Notes: generated by a model not told the origin, from the letters alone. Numbered from the stretch's first letter, positions 9,752 through 22,468 are shown. The stretch is DNA of 64,000 nucleotides from Odiellus spinosus (GCA_963920705.1 OY987226.1:5830501-5894500), one strand, 5' to 3'. Made by a program: numbers and translations.

Positions 9752-11818
9752 AGCCCTTGGTTATATAAGGTTTCGAATAAATTGTTATCCGTAAACTGGA
9801 CCACCCGTATGTCTAGAAACTAAATGGTTTTCCGGCCTTTTCATAAATAAAAAACTGAACTATTAATCCTATTGGGTAAATTGTAATACTATAACCAAAT
9901 CCGGATACTATATATATATTTTGTTGTGTGTTTTTCATCTCCTCCTTCTCTTCTTCCCTCCTTGATCACGATACGGTGATTGTGAACAACAATTTAGACT
10001 TTTATTTAGTTTAGCATGGATGAAAGATTCCATTAATATTAGGTTTAGAAATACAGGTCCCTATAACAAAAAAAAAAATCAACAAATTCATTCAAAAACC
10101 AGCTTGCTTTCGCTTTCATTCCGGAGTAAATCAGCTATTAAATAACTATTAGAACCGGAGAAGGGTCTCTTTTTATTTACATGTACTTTAACAAATAGAA
10201 TAACCACTATTATTTGCTTTTTTAGTCCGTAATGAAACTAAAAATAGGCCGAGCGTTGCCGTGATACGCGACATGGTTCAAATCTGGATGTAATTAATAG
10301 TTTTGTACCTTAACAAAATCTCTTGCCATAACCATCTGCTGATTTCGTGCTCGTGAAAAATAGATTTTAAAGTTAAATTACTGTATTGAGAATATATTCG
10401 CAATTATTGGATGCGTTTCTTTGGGTTTAATTAATTTCCAAAGTTTGATAAAAGTATAGGTTTTGACTATTTTAAATTGGAAAAAATTCCCAGGGCTAAT
10501 TTTACGTACGAATGACGTCGGTTTTACTTTTTATTTCAAAGAAATCGACTTTCCCAATGAAGAGAAATCTAGTTTGGCCAAAAATTTCTAACTGAATTCG
10601 ACGAAAAATACGAAATACAAAAGTGGACAAAAATATAAAATGTATTTGGTTCACTTTAGTTGAATTCTGGTAAATCTGTCTATTTCATTTGGAATATTTC
10701 TTAGAATTCAGAATGAATTTTCAAATTTAGACAATTTTTGGGCAAATTATATGATTTTTCCTTATTGGGTAAGCCGATTTCCTTTATCTATGGGAGCACA
10801 TTGAAATTAAAAGTAGAAATGACGTCACAATATGTATAAAATACTTTTTTTTTAATTTAAAAATTGTTTGACGCGAGATCAATCGAATCACGTTGCATAT
10901 CTACTTTAATCAAACTTTGGAAATTAATTTAAGCCCCAACAAATTTACATGTCCATTAATTGTTAAAATATTCTCGATTAGATTAACTAGTTAACTCAAA
11001 TTTGAGTTATATTTTTAACTCAGAATATTTCCCTTCAAATTCCCTACTAAGAGAAAACCTGAAATAAACACAGACAAAATCGTAATTCTCATTAGATACG
11101 TGTTATATAACCTTTTCCACTTAATAATCGGATCAAATATTCACTACGAATAGATATTTTTTCTCCATCTTCTACTCGAGGTAACTAGAGGTATTTAAAA
11201 ATTTTTATATATATATTTTTCTTTTAGCTTATAGCGAGATTTAGAATAAGGTAACAGTAGCCGAATAATCCGTCTTGGCAGGACTATAATCCTCCGTATC
11301 CTCCGTTGAGTTTTCTCCAACCCCCTGGAAATAGTTTGGTCACGTTTAAATTTCACGCGGGACCACCGGGAGGAGAAAGCGCTACTTTTCATACGTAATA
11401 TATATTTTTTCTTATATCGGGGAAACCTCCCAATTGCTATATTCGTAGAGCTCTACAATTTCATGTTTTCCTTTGAAAATACTATGGTTTAGTTCATCGT
11501 GCGAGCGAGAAATAACAGGTCTCCATCTTTTACCCATATTATATGATCATTTTTTGTTTCATTCTTTTATAATATATATATATTACGATGTACCAATTGC
11601 CAGTTCTGCATGGCGATATCTTTAACAGATTGTGGACTATTTTTTGATCCTATTTAGGTTAACATTGCGTATTGATCCACCTCAGTATCCATGTTACTAT
11701 TTTAAGACATCGCTTAAATATTTTCCACTAAGGTCGAAAATATGTGGGACATTTTTAATATTTAGGGAACCATGTTTGTAGTTTAATTATCTGGAATAAT
11801 CAAAATATATAATTCTCT
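9752..11818. other. AT-rich spacer; GC-richer patch at 11225-11395
   Basis: A pyrimidine-rich tract lies at about 9938-9962 and a poly-A run at about 10069. The patch near 11.3 kb contains a 65-codon minus-strand frame (11392-11195) of basic residues with no recognised domain. No repeat family was recognised. Confidence 0.4.
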
Positions 11819-11821
11819 AGA

Positions 11822-12003
11822 GCCGCGTTCACACTAGATACTTTGAAACCGTTTTGAACCCTGTTGGAAAGGTCAATTTATAAAATTTTGGAGTCGCCCG
11901 TGTGGTTTTTGATGAAAAAATTCAATTAAAATTTCGAAGAGTCGATATGAACATTCGAATCGGTTTGAAAACGGTTTCAAAGATTCAAGTGAGAACGTAT
12001 CTT
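11822..12003 (+). mobile_element. Family J foldback (GTTCACA type)
   Basis: The left end GCCGCGTTCACACTAGATAC is followed by TTTGAAACCGTTTTGAA. The right end is AAAACGGTTTCAAAGATTC followed by AAGTGAGAACGTATC. Inverted ends of about 40 bp surround an AT-rich middle. No ORF. Related copies are at 20262, 28055, 29970, 35920, 48826 and 61472. Confidence 0.7.
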
Positions 12004-12055
12004 AGGTAACGTCTGTCCGCGTGGAACGTTAAAATGTACACTCAAAGTTAGATAC

Positions 12056-12349
12056 GTTATGACAAGGAGGATCAGAGAAGGAGAGGAAATGTGGGGCTGC
12101 GTTGAGTTAGAGAGAGAAGAGCCAACCTCCCACTCGGGTGGAAAGGGGGATAGGAAATTCTCGAGGTAAACTGTTGTCACGTGGTCGCTAGCTAGCGCGT
12201 CTCATAAAAGATTCGTTTTACCAACGTGACAACATTTTACCACGAAACGTCTCTACCCCCGTTCTCCCAGAGTGGGAGTTTAGGCCGACGCAGTAGGAAC
12301 CGCGCCGTCCCCACATTTCCTCTCCTTCTCTGATCCTCCTTGGTTATGA
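12056..12349 (+). mobile_element. Family B foldback MITE, with 7-bp TSD
   Basis: The element spans 12063-12342. The left end begins CAAGGAGGATCAGAGAAGG, and the right end repeats at least 34 bp of it inverted without mismatch. GTTATGA is duplicated at 12056-12062 and 12343-12349. Inner inverted pairs GTTGTCACGTGG/CCAACGTGACAAC and CCCACTCGGGTGG/CAGAGTGGGAG show that nearly the whole element folds back. The frame at 11977-12180 crosses its left side and is incidental. Confidence 0.95.
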
Positions 12350-12589
12350 TAAACTTCGTTGCAAAACACGCGTGAAGTTTGAGTTTTATTTTTTTCGCGC
12401 GTTTTTGCTTATTATCGCGAGACTAAAGTCACGTGCTTTATTTCAAGTTTTTTCAAACGTCAATTAAGCCTAACGCAAGGCCTAATTTATGTTTTAAAGA
12501 TTAGAGATGTGGAGATTATCTTTTTTTAATGTTTCTCTTACAAGAAAGTAAGAGAAATTTCTGTAATTTAATGTTACCAAAAGTCTATC

Positions 12590-13030
12590 AATTTATTCCA
12601 TAGAAGTAAACAACGCCCTGTAGCTCCGAAATTTATCCAACGAGTGGCGCTTCCGATTTCATTATTTAATCAACTGCTAGCAAGAACGTTCAGACAAGGA
12701 GAGGAAAAGTAGGGCTGCGTTGAGTTAGAGAGAGAAGAGCCAACCTCCCACTCGGGTGGAAAGGGGGATAGGAAATTCTCGAGGTAAACTGTTGTCACGT
12801 GGTCACTAGCGTCGTCGACTACTACGAAGCTGATGAAGGATCCGTTTTGCCCACGTGACAACATTTTACCACGAAACATCTCTACCCCCATTCACCCAGA
12901 GTGGGAGTTTAGGCCGACGCAGAAAGAACTGCGCCGTCCCCACTTTTCCTCTCCTTGTCTGATCCTTCTTGCTGCTAGAGTGTCTCGAATCAGAATCTGC
13001 TGATACATTTACCTTGACCTTTATAAAGTG
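12590..13030 (+). repeat. Family P segment, split by a family B insertion
   Basis: The flanks of the family B copy (to 12680 and from 12972) contain GAGTGGCGCTTCC, then ATTTAATCAACTGCTAG, and continue after the insertion with AGAGTGTCTCGAAT and ATACATTTA. The same sequence without the insertion lies at 25335-25440. The function of this duplicated segment is unknown. Confidence 0.75.
12674..12978 (+). mobile_element. Family B foldback MITE, second copy, with 7-bp TSD
   Basis: The element spans 12681-12971, from CAAGAACGTTCAGACAAGG to CCTTGTCTGATCCTTCTTG. CTGCTAG is duplicated at 12674-12680 and 12972-12978. It is close to the copy 600 bp upstream but differs in the centre (GTCGTCGACTACTACG in place of CTAGCTAGCGCG). 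The minus frame at 12670-12891 is internal and incidental. Confidence 0.95.
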
Positions 13031-14138
13031 ATAGACTTTTGATATTACATATATGATTATGCCTCACGTAATAACTAATTAATATTAACTAATTAATATA
13101 ATTGCACTGAATGCTTTCTAATCGACGAATAATTTTAGAGTTATGTAAATACATTGGTGAAATATTCCCCTAAAGCTATTAATGTCTTTGCTGTTATTAT
13201 TTACTTATAATAAGAGACACGTTATAAGTTTTTGATGAATCTATAGAATACCAATTCGTCTTTATCAATTAAAGAATTTCCGCTTTTACGCGGATCGTAA
13301 TTTTAACTCTTACTCAATTTTAAATAGCTTAAGGCCTATTAAATGACTCATCACCAGTCTTCAGTCTTGGGAACGAAATTTTCTAAATTTTATTTTTTAA
13401 ATATTTCGTTTCAGGATTATGTTCAACAGGCGTGTAAAATCTTGTAAACGTGATATTTGACAAGAATGCCGTATCAACTTTCATTGTAAGTGAATAATTT
13501 TACGTAATTATCAACCCGATATACTCGTATCTCTGAGAATTTTATTTAAAATAATAATTATTAAAATCTTTATTATACTAAGAGGGGGAACTTAATTACG
13601 CGTTACACGTGACGTTAGTGACTTTACACGCGAAAGGTTTTTAAAGGTCACCGCCCCTCCCGATTCTTTCATTGTAAAAATATTTAAAGTGAAGGGAAGT
13701 TTGGGATAATTGTCTTCAAATGTTTAAAACCAGACGCCTTTTAAAATCCTGGTTCACGATTTATGATTGGCCTCCTATTATTCACGACGCTCGCTAAATG
13801 AGGGAGGGATGAAAACTATATAATAGGGTTAAATTGTATTTGATCGTGCAACGGTGTCTGTTTCAAATTTCGAAGGTGGAACTGGTTATTTAGTTATTAA
13901 AGTTAAGCGTGAGGCTTATCGACCGTCTTACCGAATTGTTTGATATTTAGTGTTACTGACGGGAGTGGCACAACTAGTAACTACCCGGTTTCGCCTAAGG
14001 AAAATAAGACCCGTCTCCTACATTATTACCCCCCTCCAATAGATTAAGTTGGTCGGGGACTATGACGCGTACTCACTAAAGCCTGACAAATATTCCGCCC
14101 ATATTTTTGTATGAATTCCTGATATTTCAGAATGCTTC
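13031..14138. other. AT-rich spacer with GC-richer patch at 13590-13700
   Basis: The patch contains TTAATTACGCG, CACGTGACG and AAAGGTCACC motifs. It has no ORF and no repeat-family match. Candidate regulatory DNA, weakly supported. Confidence 0.35.
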
Positions 14139-14935
14139 TTAAAGTGAGACTGTCAGCATTTTTTTTTTTTTGAATCTATGTGGATTATATTTTTATACTC
14201 AATATTTTACACCTCCGGCAGGGTGACCTTTGAAAATTTGAAAATCCTATAGAGGAAATATAGGAAATTTCTTTGCGAAATATAGGAAAATATAGGAAGA
14301 ATTTTATGTAAAATATAGGATAAAATAGGAAGAAATAAGTGTAAAATATATGATAAAATAGAAAAATAATTAAAAGTAGGAACCATGTTTATTATTGCGT
14401 CACAACTCTCGCCACCGGTTTAAACATGGTATTAATATGATCCAATTGCTTAAATAGTATGGAATTTTACAGACTATTTTAACTGGAAAATGTACAGTTA
14501 AGCTAAAATAATCTTATACAACCACAGCTGACCGCATGATTTATAACTTTACCCTTAACTAGAGATTTTGAGTAGAAATATAGGAGATTATAGGAATTGC
14601 CATTAAATTATAGGAGAAAATAGGAAGGAGGTGAAATTATAGGAAAAATAGGAAAAGTGGTCACCCTGCTCCGGGTTTACACGTTCTTATGAAACTTCGT
14701 AATGAAAATGTCAAATATGTTTTTTTTTTTCGTACGAAAGGTAGGATTAAGTACTTATACGAAAAAGACCGCGCGAAAGCGACCTGATTTTAAAAAATTC
14801 GAAAATGACAATTATAATACGTATTTTTATTTTTGCGGCATAATTTTGAATTTTTTTTCAACGATTTTTCCGAAAATGCTGCTCAATTTCCATTTGAAAG
14901 TTTATCAAAAAATATGCATGACTGTCTCACTTTAA
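14139..14935 (+). mobile_element. Family I TTAA element, interrupted by family E
   Basis: TTAA at 14139-14142 is followed by AGTGAGACTGTCAGCAT. The right end ATGACTGTCTCACT is followed by TTAA at 14932-14935. Removing the family E insertion leaves about 340 bp. The right half includes the landmark AAAAGACCGCGCGAAAGCG, shared with 40064-40170 and, inverted, with 52260-52330. The frames at 14702-14935 and 14833-15075 are internal and not judged coding. Confidence 0.8.
14213..14674 (-). mobile_element. Family E CAGGGTGACC element, with 6-bp TSD
   Basis: The element (14219-14668, 450 bp) starts CAGGGTGACC and ends GGTCACCCTG. CTCCGG is duplicated at 14213-14218 and 14669-14674. The body is built of ATATAGGAAA-type words around a conserved centre with ACCGGTTTAAACATGG. 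It sits inside family I, so it is younger than that copy. CAGGG ends suggest hAT-like ancestry. Confidence 0.85.
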
Positions 14936-17263
14936 ATTACTTTCCTGGCATCAGATTATTTTCCTCTCATAACGGACACATTTTATCGCGGCAGATATCC
15001 TTGGTGTTCATGTTTATCGCCATAATTCTTTTCAATTGTCAAGACCGTGCGCTTTTAAAATTTTCGCACCCCTAATTGCTATAACATTGTTTGATTGGAC
15101 ACGAACACGTTTCATTGTTTTTCTCTCTGATAATAAATAGCGAACACCCCTAGGCACTAATATATATGCACGCGGGCGGTTTTTTCCCTGCAAATGTATC
15201 CACGCTTAGCTTCTGTTTTCTCCATCCACGAATACGTGGTTCGTCTTAGATTATATACATGGTATACACGGTGCCTTCACAATCCGCGATAATGATCAAC
15301 AAATAGATCAAGTTAAACTAGCAACAGGCGCGTATAGGAACGTGTTCTATTGGGGGTACAGCATACATTTTGTTTTGGCGCCCCATGGCATTGATAAACC
15401 CTTGGCACCCCTAGATAGGCTCTAATTGGCACCACCTATGACTGTTGTGGTATTTTTATCATGCCATATGTAAACAACGAAGTTAAGTTAGTTAGGCTAC
15501 TGTCAATGCATTGATTTCAATGTCATTTCAATTGGGAAATGAAACAATTCGATTAGTTTAAGCCCATTTTTATTTTAAACATTACGATCAGTTCATAACA
15601 GTACCATGCTGACGCGTAGACTGAATAAATATTTAAAATTAAATCAGTTTTAAATTTCAAATCTGAAAACTATAGTTCCCGTTTGTGAAGACACCTTTAG
15701 TCAGAACTTTAATTTTCTAACAGACCCTCCATCTTTTTCCAAATTGAGGGGTTTCGTTTTCAAGGTCACGTTAGGGTCAAGCGACTTCGTCATTTTCTAA
15801 TGGCTAAAGAGAGATAAAAACGTGATTAGCAGACCAAGTATCTTAGACGATATATATATATATATAGCTGATGGCGGGCCAAAATGGTAATCGTGACTGT
15901 TACATTTCCGGTAGTTTTTATAGCAAATTTTTATGTATTTTGACTACCTGTAATTGTTTTAACAACCAATTTATTAATGATGTTTAAGACTCCGATTTTT
16001 ATCGTTTTGAATCGTGAAAGCGATACCGGTAGTTTTATTGGTTATCATGAATATTTTGCCTGGGTACGTAGTCGTGCACATCCGCTCCATATTATTTAAT
16101 TTACTTTGAAGAGATGGTATCCATTTGTGACGTTAACAGATCGTGGTAAATTTAAAATTAAGTTTAATTAACTAACTGAAATCATTGGAATGATTTAAAT
16201 CATTCTAACGAACAGAATTATTACCTTTAAATAGAGCCGATAACTTAATATTTAGATGTGTTATATCATAATATATCATTTAGTTAAAATTAATTCAAAA
16301 TAGTTAAATTGCTAAGGAGATGCACTACCATTTTGAATCCTGTTTGGAGAGAAGGGGATACAAGCCAATTATATCTCGTCTTTTTAGGCAATTATATTCC
16401 AATACAAGGAAGCCCTCAAAAGATAATCTATGTTTTTCGGAACACCGTTGGAGACCATAGTGCCATTCAACAAAACACTCAACGAAAAATTCTTATTGGC
16501 TGGTATCTCCTTATCAACATCCATACAAAATGTTGAACGATTTAAATTATTTGGAGAGGGGGTTAAAACTTTGACTTTGCTGGCATTTACGAATAACCTT
16601 ATCTGAATGTGTTTTATTACATTAATTGTGCTCCTTGAGAACGTTCCCTCGTAATTTGGCTGTCGAGTTAAAACATTTATCTAGATTTGAACACTTAACT
16701 TGAGTTAACGTTCAATGAAAATGTATTTGAAATCGAAATATTTACTTAACACACCGTGTGAACTTAATACAAACTAAATTGGAGGGGCTGAAAAGCATTT
16801 TTTTTATGCCCGATTGGAAATTGCTTTCCTAAATATCTTCTTGAAACGATTGAACCTTTTTGATTTCCAATCCGTATATTTCTGACCCTCCTGAAAGTTG
16901 TGAATAATATTTTCCTTCTTCTGCTTCCGAGAAGTATCTCGCGAGATCGAGAAAGCCAAATTATGACCAGCCGGACCACCCAATCATTACTTCGGCTCCT
17001 TCGCTATACTTTTAGCTATATACGAGTTTGATCTAGAGTCATCGATTCAGCAGCTTGGCAATATTATTAGTCCTATAGGTAGGAGGTTAGGGGGAAATAG
17101 ACACGGTCTTAGCAGATTCATCAAAACACTCCCCTTCGTACTACGGTAGCTAAGATGTCTATTTTTCCAGCATTGATTCGGTTAAATTCGAAACGCAACT
17201 GGAGTCGTGTTCGGAGTTGGAAAAAGCCTGTTAAGGGATATTTATTCTAAGATTATAAGACTA
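14936..17263. other. AT-rich spacer
   Basis: It holds a (TA)n run at about 15850-15866 and short frames at 16309-16536 (+) and 16764-16979 (-) with no recognised domain. An imperfect hairpin at 17091-17168 is listed separately. No gene was recognised. Confidence 0.4.
17091..17168 (+). other. Imperfect hairpin, about 20-bp stem
   Basis: GGAAATAGACA...TCTTAGC on the left pairs with GCTAAGA..TGTCTATTTTTCC on the right across a 35-nt loop, with a 2-nt bulge. The size fits a small-RNA precursor, but the loop is large and the pairing could be chance or a decayed MITE. Confidence 0.3.
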
Positions 17264-17670
17264 GCAAAACGTGTCATTCATAAGCGACCTCTAACGGCAA
17301 ACAGTGGCATTATTAGGAACTAAACTCAAAATGTGGGAATCGTTGGTGTTGGACAATATAGTTTTATTAGTATGAAATTATGATTTTTTTTATTTCTAAT
17401 ATTTCTCAAAAAACTCTAGTAAAAATGATATTTTAAAATCTATGAATCCATCCCATAGATTTTTGTTTTGCAGCACGTTTTTAGTGTATTAAATCAATTG
17501 CTATTCACAATTTTAATAAGATAAAGCTGGATAACGAAACCTGGAGTTCGTAAGCGTTCTCTAACGGCAAACAGAAACAAAAGTATAACTTCGAGAGTGC
17601 CTGCTTTGGATAAAAAATATGCAGACGCTCTCGTAGTTTTGTTAGTTCCTACAGAACGCTTAGGAACGCC
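17264..17670 (+). repeat. Family L repeats, two copies of CTCTAACGGCAAACAG
   Basis: The first motif copy is at about 17287-17302 (CATAAGCGACCTCTAACGGC context). The second, at about 17549-17572, opens a possible small foldback: TAAGCGTTCT on the left and AGAACGCTTAGG at about 17653 on the right. Diverged copies with the same ATAAGCG / CTCTAACGGCAAACA words are at about 25464-25510 and 57745-57800. The minus frame at 17494-17712 crosses it without a recognised domain. Confidence 0.55.
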
Positions 17671-18757
17671 AGATATATTCATCTTTATCTGGGTGTTAAT
17701 CTGCCAGACCAAACTTGAGCTAATGCGAACACGCGCGTGTTGGAGGTGTTCTTAATGCGTATACACGCAATTATATTTTCTTTCCCTCGTTTTTTTTTAA
17801 AGCGTATATGGTCGGAGGGGGGTGGGGATGGATTATATCTTGTCCGTCCCTCCAGGCATACACCATGAGACTCTTTCTAAAGCGATTATCGAGAGATGGA
17901 ACCTTCTTTTCATTTCTATAAAGTTTTCTCCAACTTTTTCTTTCGATATACGTATATAGAAAGTTGTTAGACGTATATCATCCGCGCGAGGATGAGGCGA
18001 GACACTTTTTCAAGTCCGCAACTACTTGATGAATGCGCTCCGTTTTGCGAGGTGTTTCCTGACGCTTTTCTCTTTGGCATAACACGTACCAGTTGGCTCC
18101 GCTGGTTTTTCGTGCCCCTATGACCCCCTTCTCCGCCCTTGGGTCTTAGCCTGCCACCGCGTCGTCTCTAATAGCTTAATTTATGGCTGCCCGTTTTTCT
18201 CTGGTATAAAAAAAAAAACCTTACTATACCTTCCCCATCACCCCCTCTTACCATTTGAAATTGGCAGACACCTGTAACACGCAAACTTAAAACTTTTAGT
18301 GTAGTTTAGAAAACTATTTTTAACTACTATGATGTTTTACATGGCGTATTAATACGCCTCAGCCTTAACGCGTTTTGTAAACTGATCCTGAAAAGATTTT
18401 AATTTCTTTTCTCTGAAAGATGGAAAGGCCACCTATGATATAAATGGCCGGGAGTTTCGGTTAATTACAAAATACGTCTGTATAAGTCAGATCGTGTATT
18501 GTTAAGTTTCATATTTATGCCGTCTTCACTTTTATCTATAAATGATTTTGATCCGAGCGTGATTGCGTAACATATTTAAGCAAATAAAGTTTTAATTGAG
18601 GAGTTCGTCTATGACCTCCAAGTACTCCAGGAAAAGTCAAGGAAATAAATAAATTAGCTATAAACTATATAATATGATGGTTGTCACCATTTTTTTAGTT
18701 TTATCATACTATTAAAACGCCATATCAAAAATTTTATACCCCTCTGTCGAGGCGTTG
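17671..18757. other. Spacer with GC-richer island at 17720-18170
   Basis: The island contains an ACACGCGCGTGT palindrome at about 17731, a run of pyrimidines and no ORF. No repeat-family match was seen. Candidate regulatory DNA. The remainder is AT-rich. Confidence 0.35.
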
Positions 18758-19238
18758 TTAAAGGGAGAATGAAAGGCCGAAACAAGCTATTTTTAATCGA
18801 TTAAGAATGCTAAAATAATGAAAAAACAATATAACTCACCAAAAATATTTCGTTATTTTATAATCAATTTCCAAAGTTCCGATGCTAAGCCTAGGCTGCC
18901 TAGCTCGGTGAACTAGGTTAGCACGACCTGTATTTTTTTTTAACATTCGCGGCTGTTCTTGTCGCCAATCACGAGCGAGTACGCGTATTTTAAAAATACG
19001 CGTACTCGCTCGTGATTGGCAACTAGATCAGACGGGAATATTAAAAAAATACGGCTCGTGCTCGCCTAGTTCGCCGAGCTAGGCAGCCAAGGCTTAACAT
19101 CTGCAAGTTTCGGAACTTTGGAAATTGGTTATAAAATAACGAAATATTTTAGGTGAGTTATATTATTGTTTTTCTCATTATTTTAGCCTTCTTAATCGAT
19201 TAAAATTAGGTTGTTTTGGCCTTTCATTCTCCCTTTAA
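18758..19238 (+). mobile_element. Family D TTAA foldback with a 58-bp central palindrome
   Basis: TTAA (18758-18761) is followed by AGGGAGAATGAAAGGCC. The right end GGCCTTTCATTCTCCCT is followed by TTAA (19235-19238). The arms continue inward (AAAAATATTTCGTTATTTTA on the left and its complement on the right; CTAGGCTGCCTAGCTCGG facing CCGAGCTAGGCAGCC). The centre, 18963-19020, is an almost perfect palindrome of GCCAATCACGAGCGAGTACG and its complement. Only this copy is in the window. It has no coding capacity. Confidence 0.9.
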
Positions 19239-20258
19239 TTATCCTACCGAAAATGCAACTTAATTTTCATTTAAATTTAATGAAAAACTCGTGACAGCCT
19301 CACTTTAAGCCTCCAAAAAATATAAAATGAATCTCTACAGAACGGTATTCCCGTACCGAAAACTAATCCCTCAAAACTCTTCCGACATAAGAACACGAGG
19401 TTTATCTACAGGAGTTTTTGAAAAGTGTTTTTAATTTGTCTCTCCTCTTTGATGATTATTTTTTATATATGAATGTCAGTTTGCAGACGAAGCTTATAGA
19501 GCACCCCAAAAGTTAAATGACAGAAAAATAAGAGGCCCTCGCTACAATAATATCCATCTCCTTTTGTAATTTCTTATTAAGTTTATATAGACTATTTTTC
19601 TCTAGCAGACTGACTGATGCTGTATGAGTGAATCCCCAGAATCAAAATGAATGAGATTCGGCTAGGTTTTTTTTTATTATAAGAAGTATTATAAGAATTG
19701 AAGAGGGAATTGCCCCTAATAAGTCATCGGCCAGTCATTTCGCCGTTTGCTCTGATCTTTGGTTGACCTTTCAATAAACGCGGTTTCTTTTGTAGTGCGC
19801 ACCTTATACCTTCCGTCTGTGTACCAATTTGAATCTACAATACGTAGTAAACCAATATATTCCGTTATGACTGTAACCTCTGATATCTAAAACTTTTGAT
19901 TATTGTTTATCCCACTTTAATTGAGCTGCGTGTTATGAAGCTACTGTCTGTTTTTCGTAAGAAATTACAGAGTATTTGGAACTAATTTGACAAATTATAA
20001 TATAGACGATTCCTAAAGTGATTTAACATTCTCACTCACATTATTATTTACCTGTTCATCTACTTTCCATTAATTTGCAAACTTCATTAATTTTTAATCC
20101 AAGCATTCTACTTTCTATAAACCTTCACCGTGGAATGATTATATTCGTCCACATATTGCGCAATAATCATTTTAAAAAGCCTATTTTGCAACCTGCAAAA
20201 ATAGAAACAACAGAAGCAATACATGCAGTAAACGTTTTGACTTATACACTACTAATTA
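19239..20258. other. AT-rich spacer with a solo family I-like end
   Basis: CGTGACAGCCTCACTTTAA at about 19290-19309 resembles a family I right end, but no matching left end was found. Poly-T at about 19667. The frame at 20075-20275 is not judged coding. Confidence 0.4.
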
Positions 20259-20430
20259 GCTACGTTCACAGTTGACACTTTGGAACCGTTTCCAATTTTC
20301 AAATCGTCTTTTCAAGATATAAATTTCATTTCTTGATCAAAGATCTACATGGTGACTCCAAAATTTCATAGTTTGACCTTTCCAAATCGGTTTAAAACGG
20401 TTTCAAATTCTGTAGTGTGAACGCGACTAT
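20259..20430 (+). mobile_element. Family J foldback (GTTCACA type)
   Basis: It begins CTACGTTCACAGTTGACAC, then TTTGGAACCGTTTCC. It ends AAAACGGTTTCAAATTC, then TGTAGTGTGAACGCGAC. It is close in layout to the copy at 11822. Confidence 0.7.
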
Positions 20431-21310
20431 TGTGTTTAATTTTTAATTAAAGCGTGATAAGCTTATAATTACTATAATAAAATAGAAACAACGCGTTGAA
20501 AGCTTGTGTGATCATCTTATATTCCATAAAAGAAACCTTCTCGTTCATTGTTTTCAATTTTGTGGACGTATAATAATATTGAAACAAAGCATTTTGATTA
20601 ATAATCGTATATGCCATACCTTCATTGTTTTCAAGTTGGTAGACATAACTTCATAAAAAAACCGATCTAGTTTTCAACTAACTGTAAATCTAAGATGGGA
20701 TAGGTTAATGTCTGTCTAACGATATTGAAACAATACCTTAAAAGTTTGACTGATAATCTTATATAGGCCATAGATTTAACTTGACGTTCGTTGTTTTCAA
20801 TTTGGTAGATGAATTTTAGATGAAAAAATAAATAAAAACGATTTGAAAGTCATTCGTTTTAATCGTAAGGCACAGCGGGAATTTCACAATAACACCAGAG
20901 CTGCCGCCATTTCTTTTCAATGAATGAAAGAAAAAAATATTCTTTAAATCCATCTTTTGTGTTTCTCGTATTTAGCGAAAAATGGTTGCCCCCGAGCGTT
21001 TAGTTACTCTCTGCTCTGGCAGGACTTGGACCGTCTAGTGATTCTTAACTCTTATTCGACTTCTTTCGGTTAATAAATACAAACGTAGAGAAGTTTGATT
21101 CTTTTACTAAACCTTTTTCATTCTCCATTTATGTTTTTATTAACATTAAAATGTCGAATGAATGTTCGTAGGTAGTTAATAAAGATTGGGCGGGGTTTTT
21201 TATATTTTGTTAAAAAAATGTTTCTACTATTTCTCTCGCGCTCTCACTACGGCTTAAAACGTTTAAAGAGAGGATGAAAAGATTCTTTAAATCATTTTCA
21301 AATGTCTGAT
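20431..21310. other. AT-rich spacer
   Basis: No gene was recognised. A stretch around 20870-21050 is less AT-rich but has no ORF and no repeat-family match. Confidence 0.4.
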
Positions 21311-21757
21311 TTAAAGGGAAGGTGCAAACATGGCTTTTTTAAGTGTATAGGAGACAATTTAGCGGTCAATAGTATTTATGATCATTCCACCAAAAATCGC
21401 TTTTCTCATCCTCGAATTTTATCCATTTGATGACGTCATAGCATTGTCCCTAACCAAAAATCAAAACTAAGCATTTTTCTATTTTTATTTTAATTAAACC
21501 TGCGCGGACTAACAAGATCGTGACGTCATACCATGGTCAAAAATTTTCTTAAAGGCCAAGGATTTCTTCTGCCTGTAACCTGTGTGTTTCACTGAAAGTG
21601 GGCTCACCTTCTGATCTTCCCCTGTGGGTAGCAAGGCAAAAGAAAGCCTGGAGGGTGAGTTTGTTTCCAGGGTGACAGGCAGAAGAAATCTTACGCCTTT
21701 AAGATCTTTGCGGTTGATGTTAAGGATTTCAAAATATCATTTTCATTTTCCCTTTAA
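21311..21757 (+). mobile_element. Family S TTAA element, interrupted by family G
   Basis: TTAA at 21311-21314 is followed by AGGGAAGGTGCAAACATGG. The right end ATTTTCATTTTCCCT is followed by TTAA at 21754-21757. Without the insertion it is about 290 bp. The terminal match is 7-9 bp with mismatches, so the pairing of ends is moderately supported. A larger relative may be at 53161-54051. Confidence 0.55.
21549..21702 (-). mobile_element. Family G TTAA MITE, about 154 bp
   Basis: TTAA at both ends (21549-21552 and 21699-21702), inner ends AGGCCAAGGATTTCTTCTGC and AGGCAGAAGAAATC...GCCT. The body contains GGGTAGCAAGGCAAAAGAAA and GCCTGGAGGGTGAG. Copies at 47586 and 52401 are in the opposite orientation. 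No ORF belongs to it. Confidence 0.9.
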
Positions 21758-22468
21758 TAAATTTATTATTTGATTTTTCTCTTGATAGGAAAGTAAGGAA
21801 TTATGACAAGTAGTTAACCCTGGACTGATTATATTTAATTTTATCTTTTATTATTTAATTTGCCGTTGTGTTATCCGACAAGAAAACGAGTTTTTTTTTT
21901 TAACGAGTTTAATTGATCATTTTGAGCAAAGCGGCTTTAATTTTTATATTATAAATTGAATTCAAACTTTTAAAGGTATAATGAAAACGGATAAAATAGA
22001 TTCAAAGCTTTAAAATATTCATAAAACCATTAAAACTGCGGGTTTTGGTTCTGTTTTAAATATATATTTAACCATCCCTTTATAAATAGAATTCATAAAT
22101 TTTCTGTTATTGTTTGTCCGGTTTATCTTCTCAGTTTTCGGTAGATTTTAAGTAATAGTAAAATAGGTATTTATTTGGGGGTTGAAGGACCTTGCAAAGA
22201 CCTTGACAAGATCCGGATTTTCGTTGCGTTGTCTATTTATTGGTTTAAAGGTGAAATACCTTTTTATGAACTCTTTTATAACGTCCGGAAATTCTTATTG
22301 CCAAATACTAAACATATATATGTAGCTAGAAATTAAAAAAAATATATTTGAATGATTTACCAGGAATTTTAATGAGTTACGAATTTGTTAAGGATTTTAA
22401 AGATTAAAAATCTTCGACTTGTAGGAATTTTGTAGAAATGTCGCAGCCCTCAGTTAAATTGAGTAAAT
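21758..22468. other. AT-rich spacer
   Basis: No gene or repeat family was recognised. Confidence 0.5.

Noticed and set aside
16764-16979. 71-codon basic minus-strand ORF
   Set aside because: No domain and no supporting context. Basic low-complexity readings are common in this composition.
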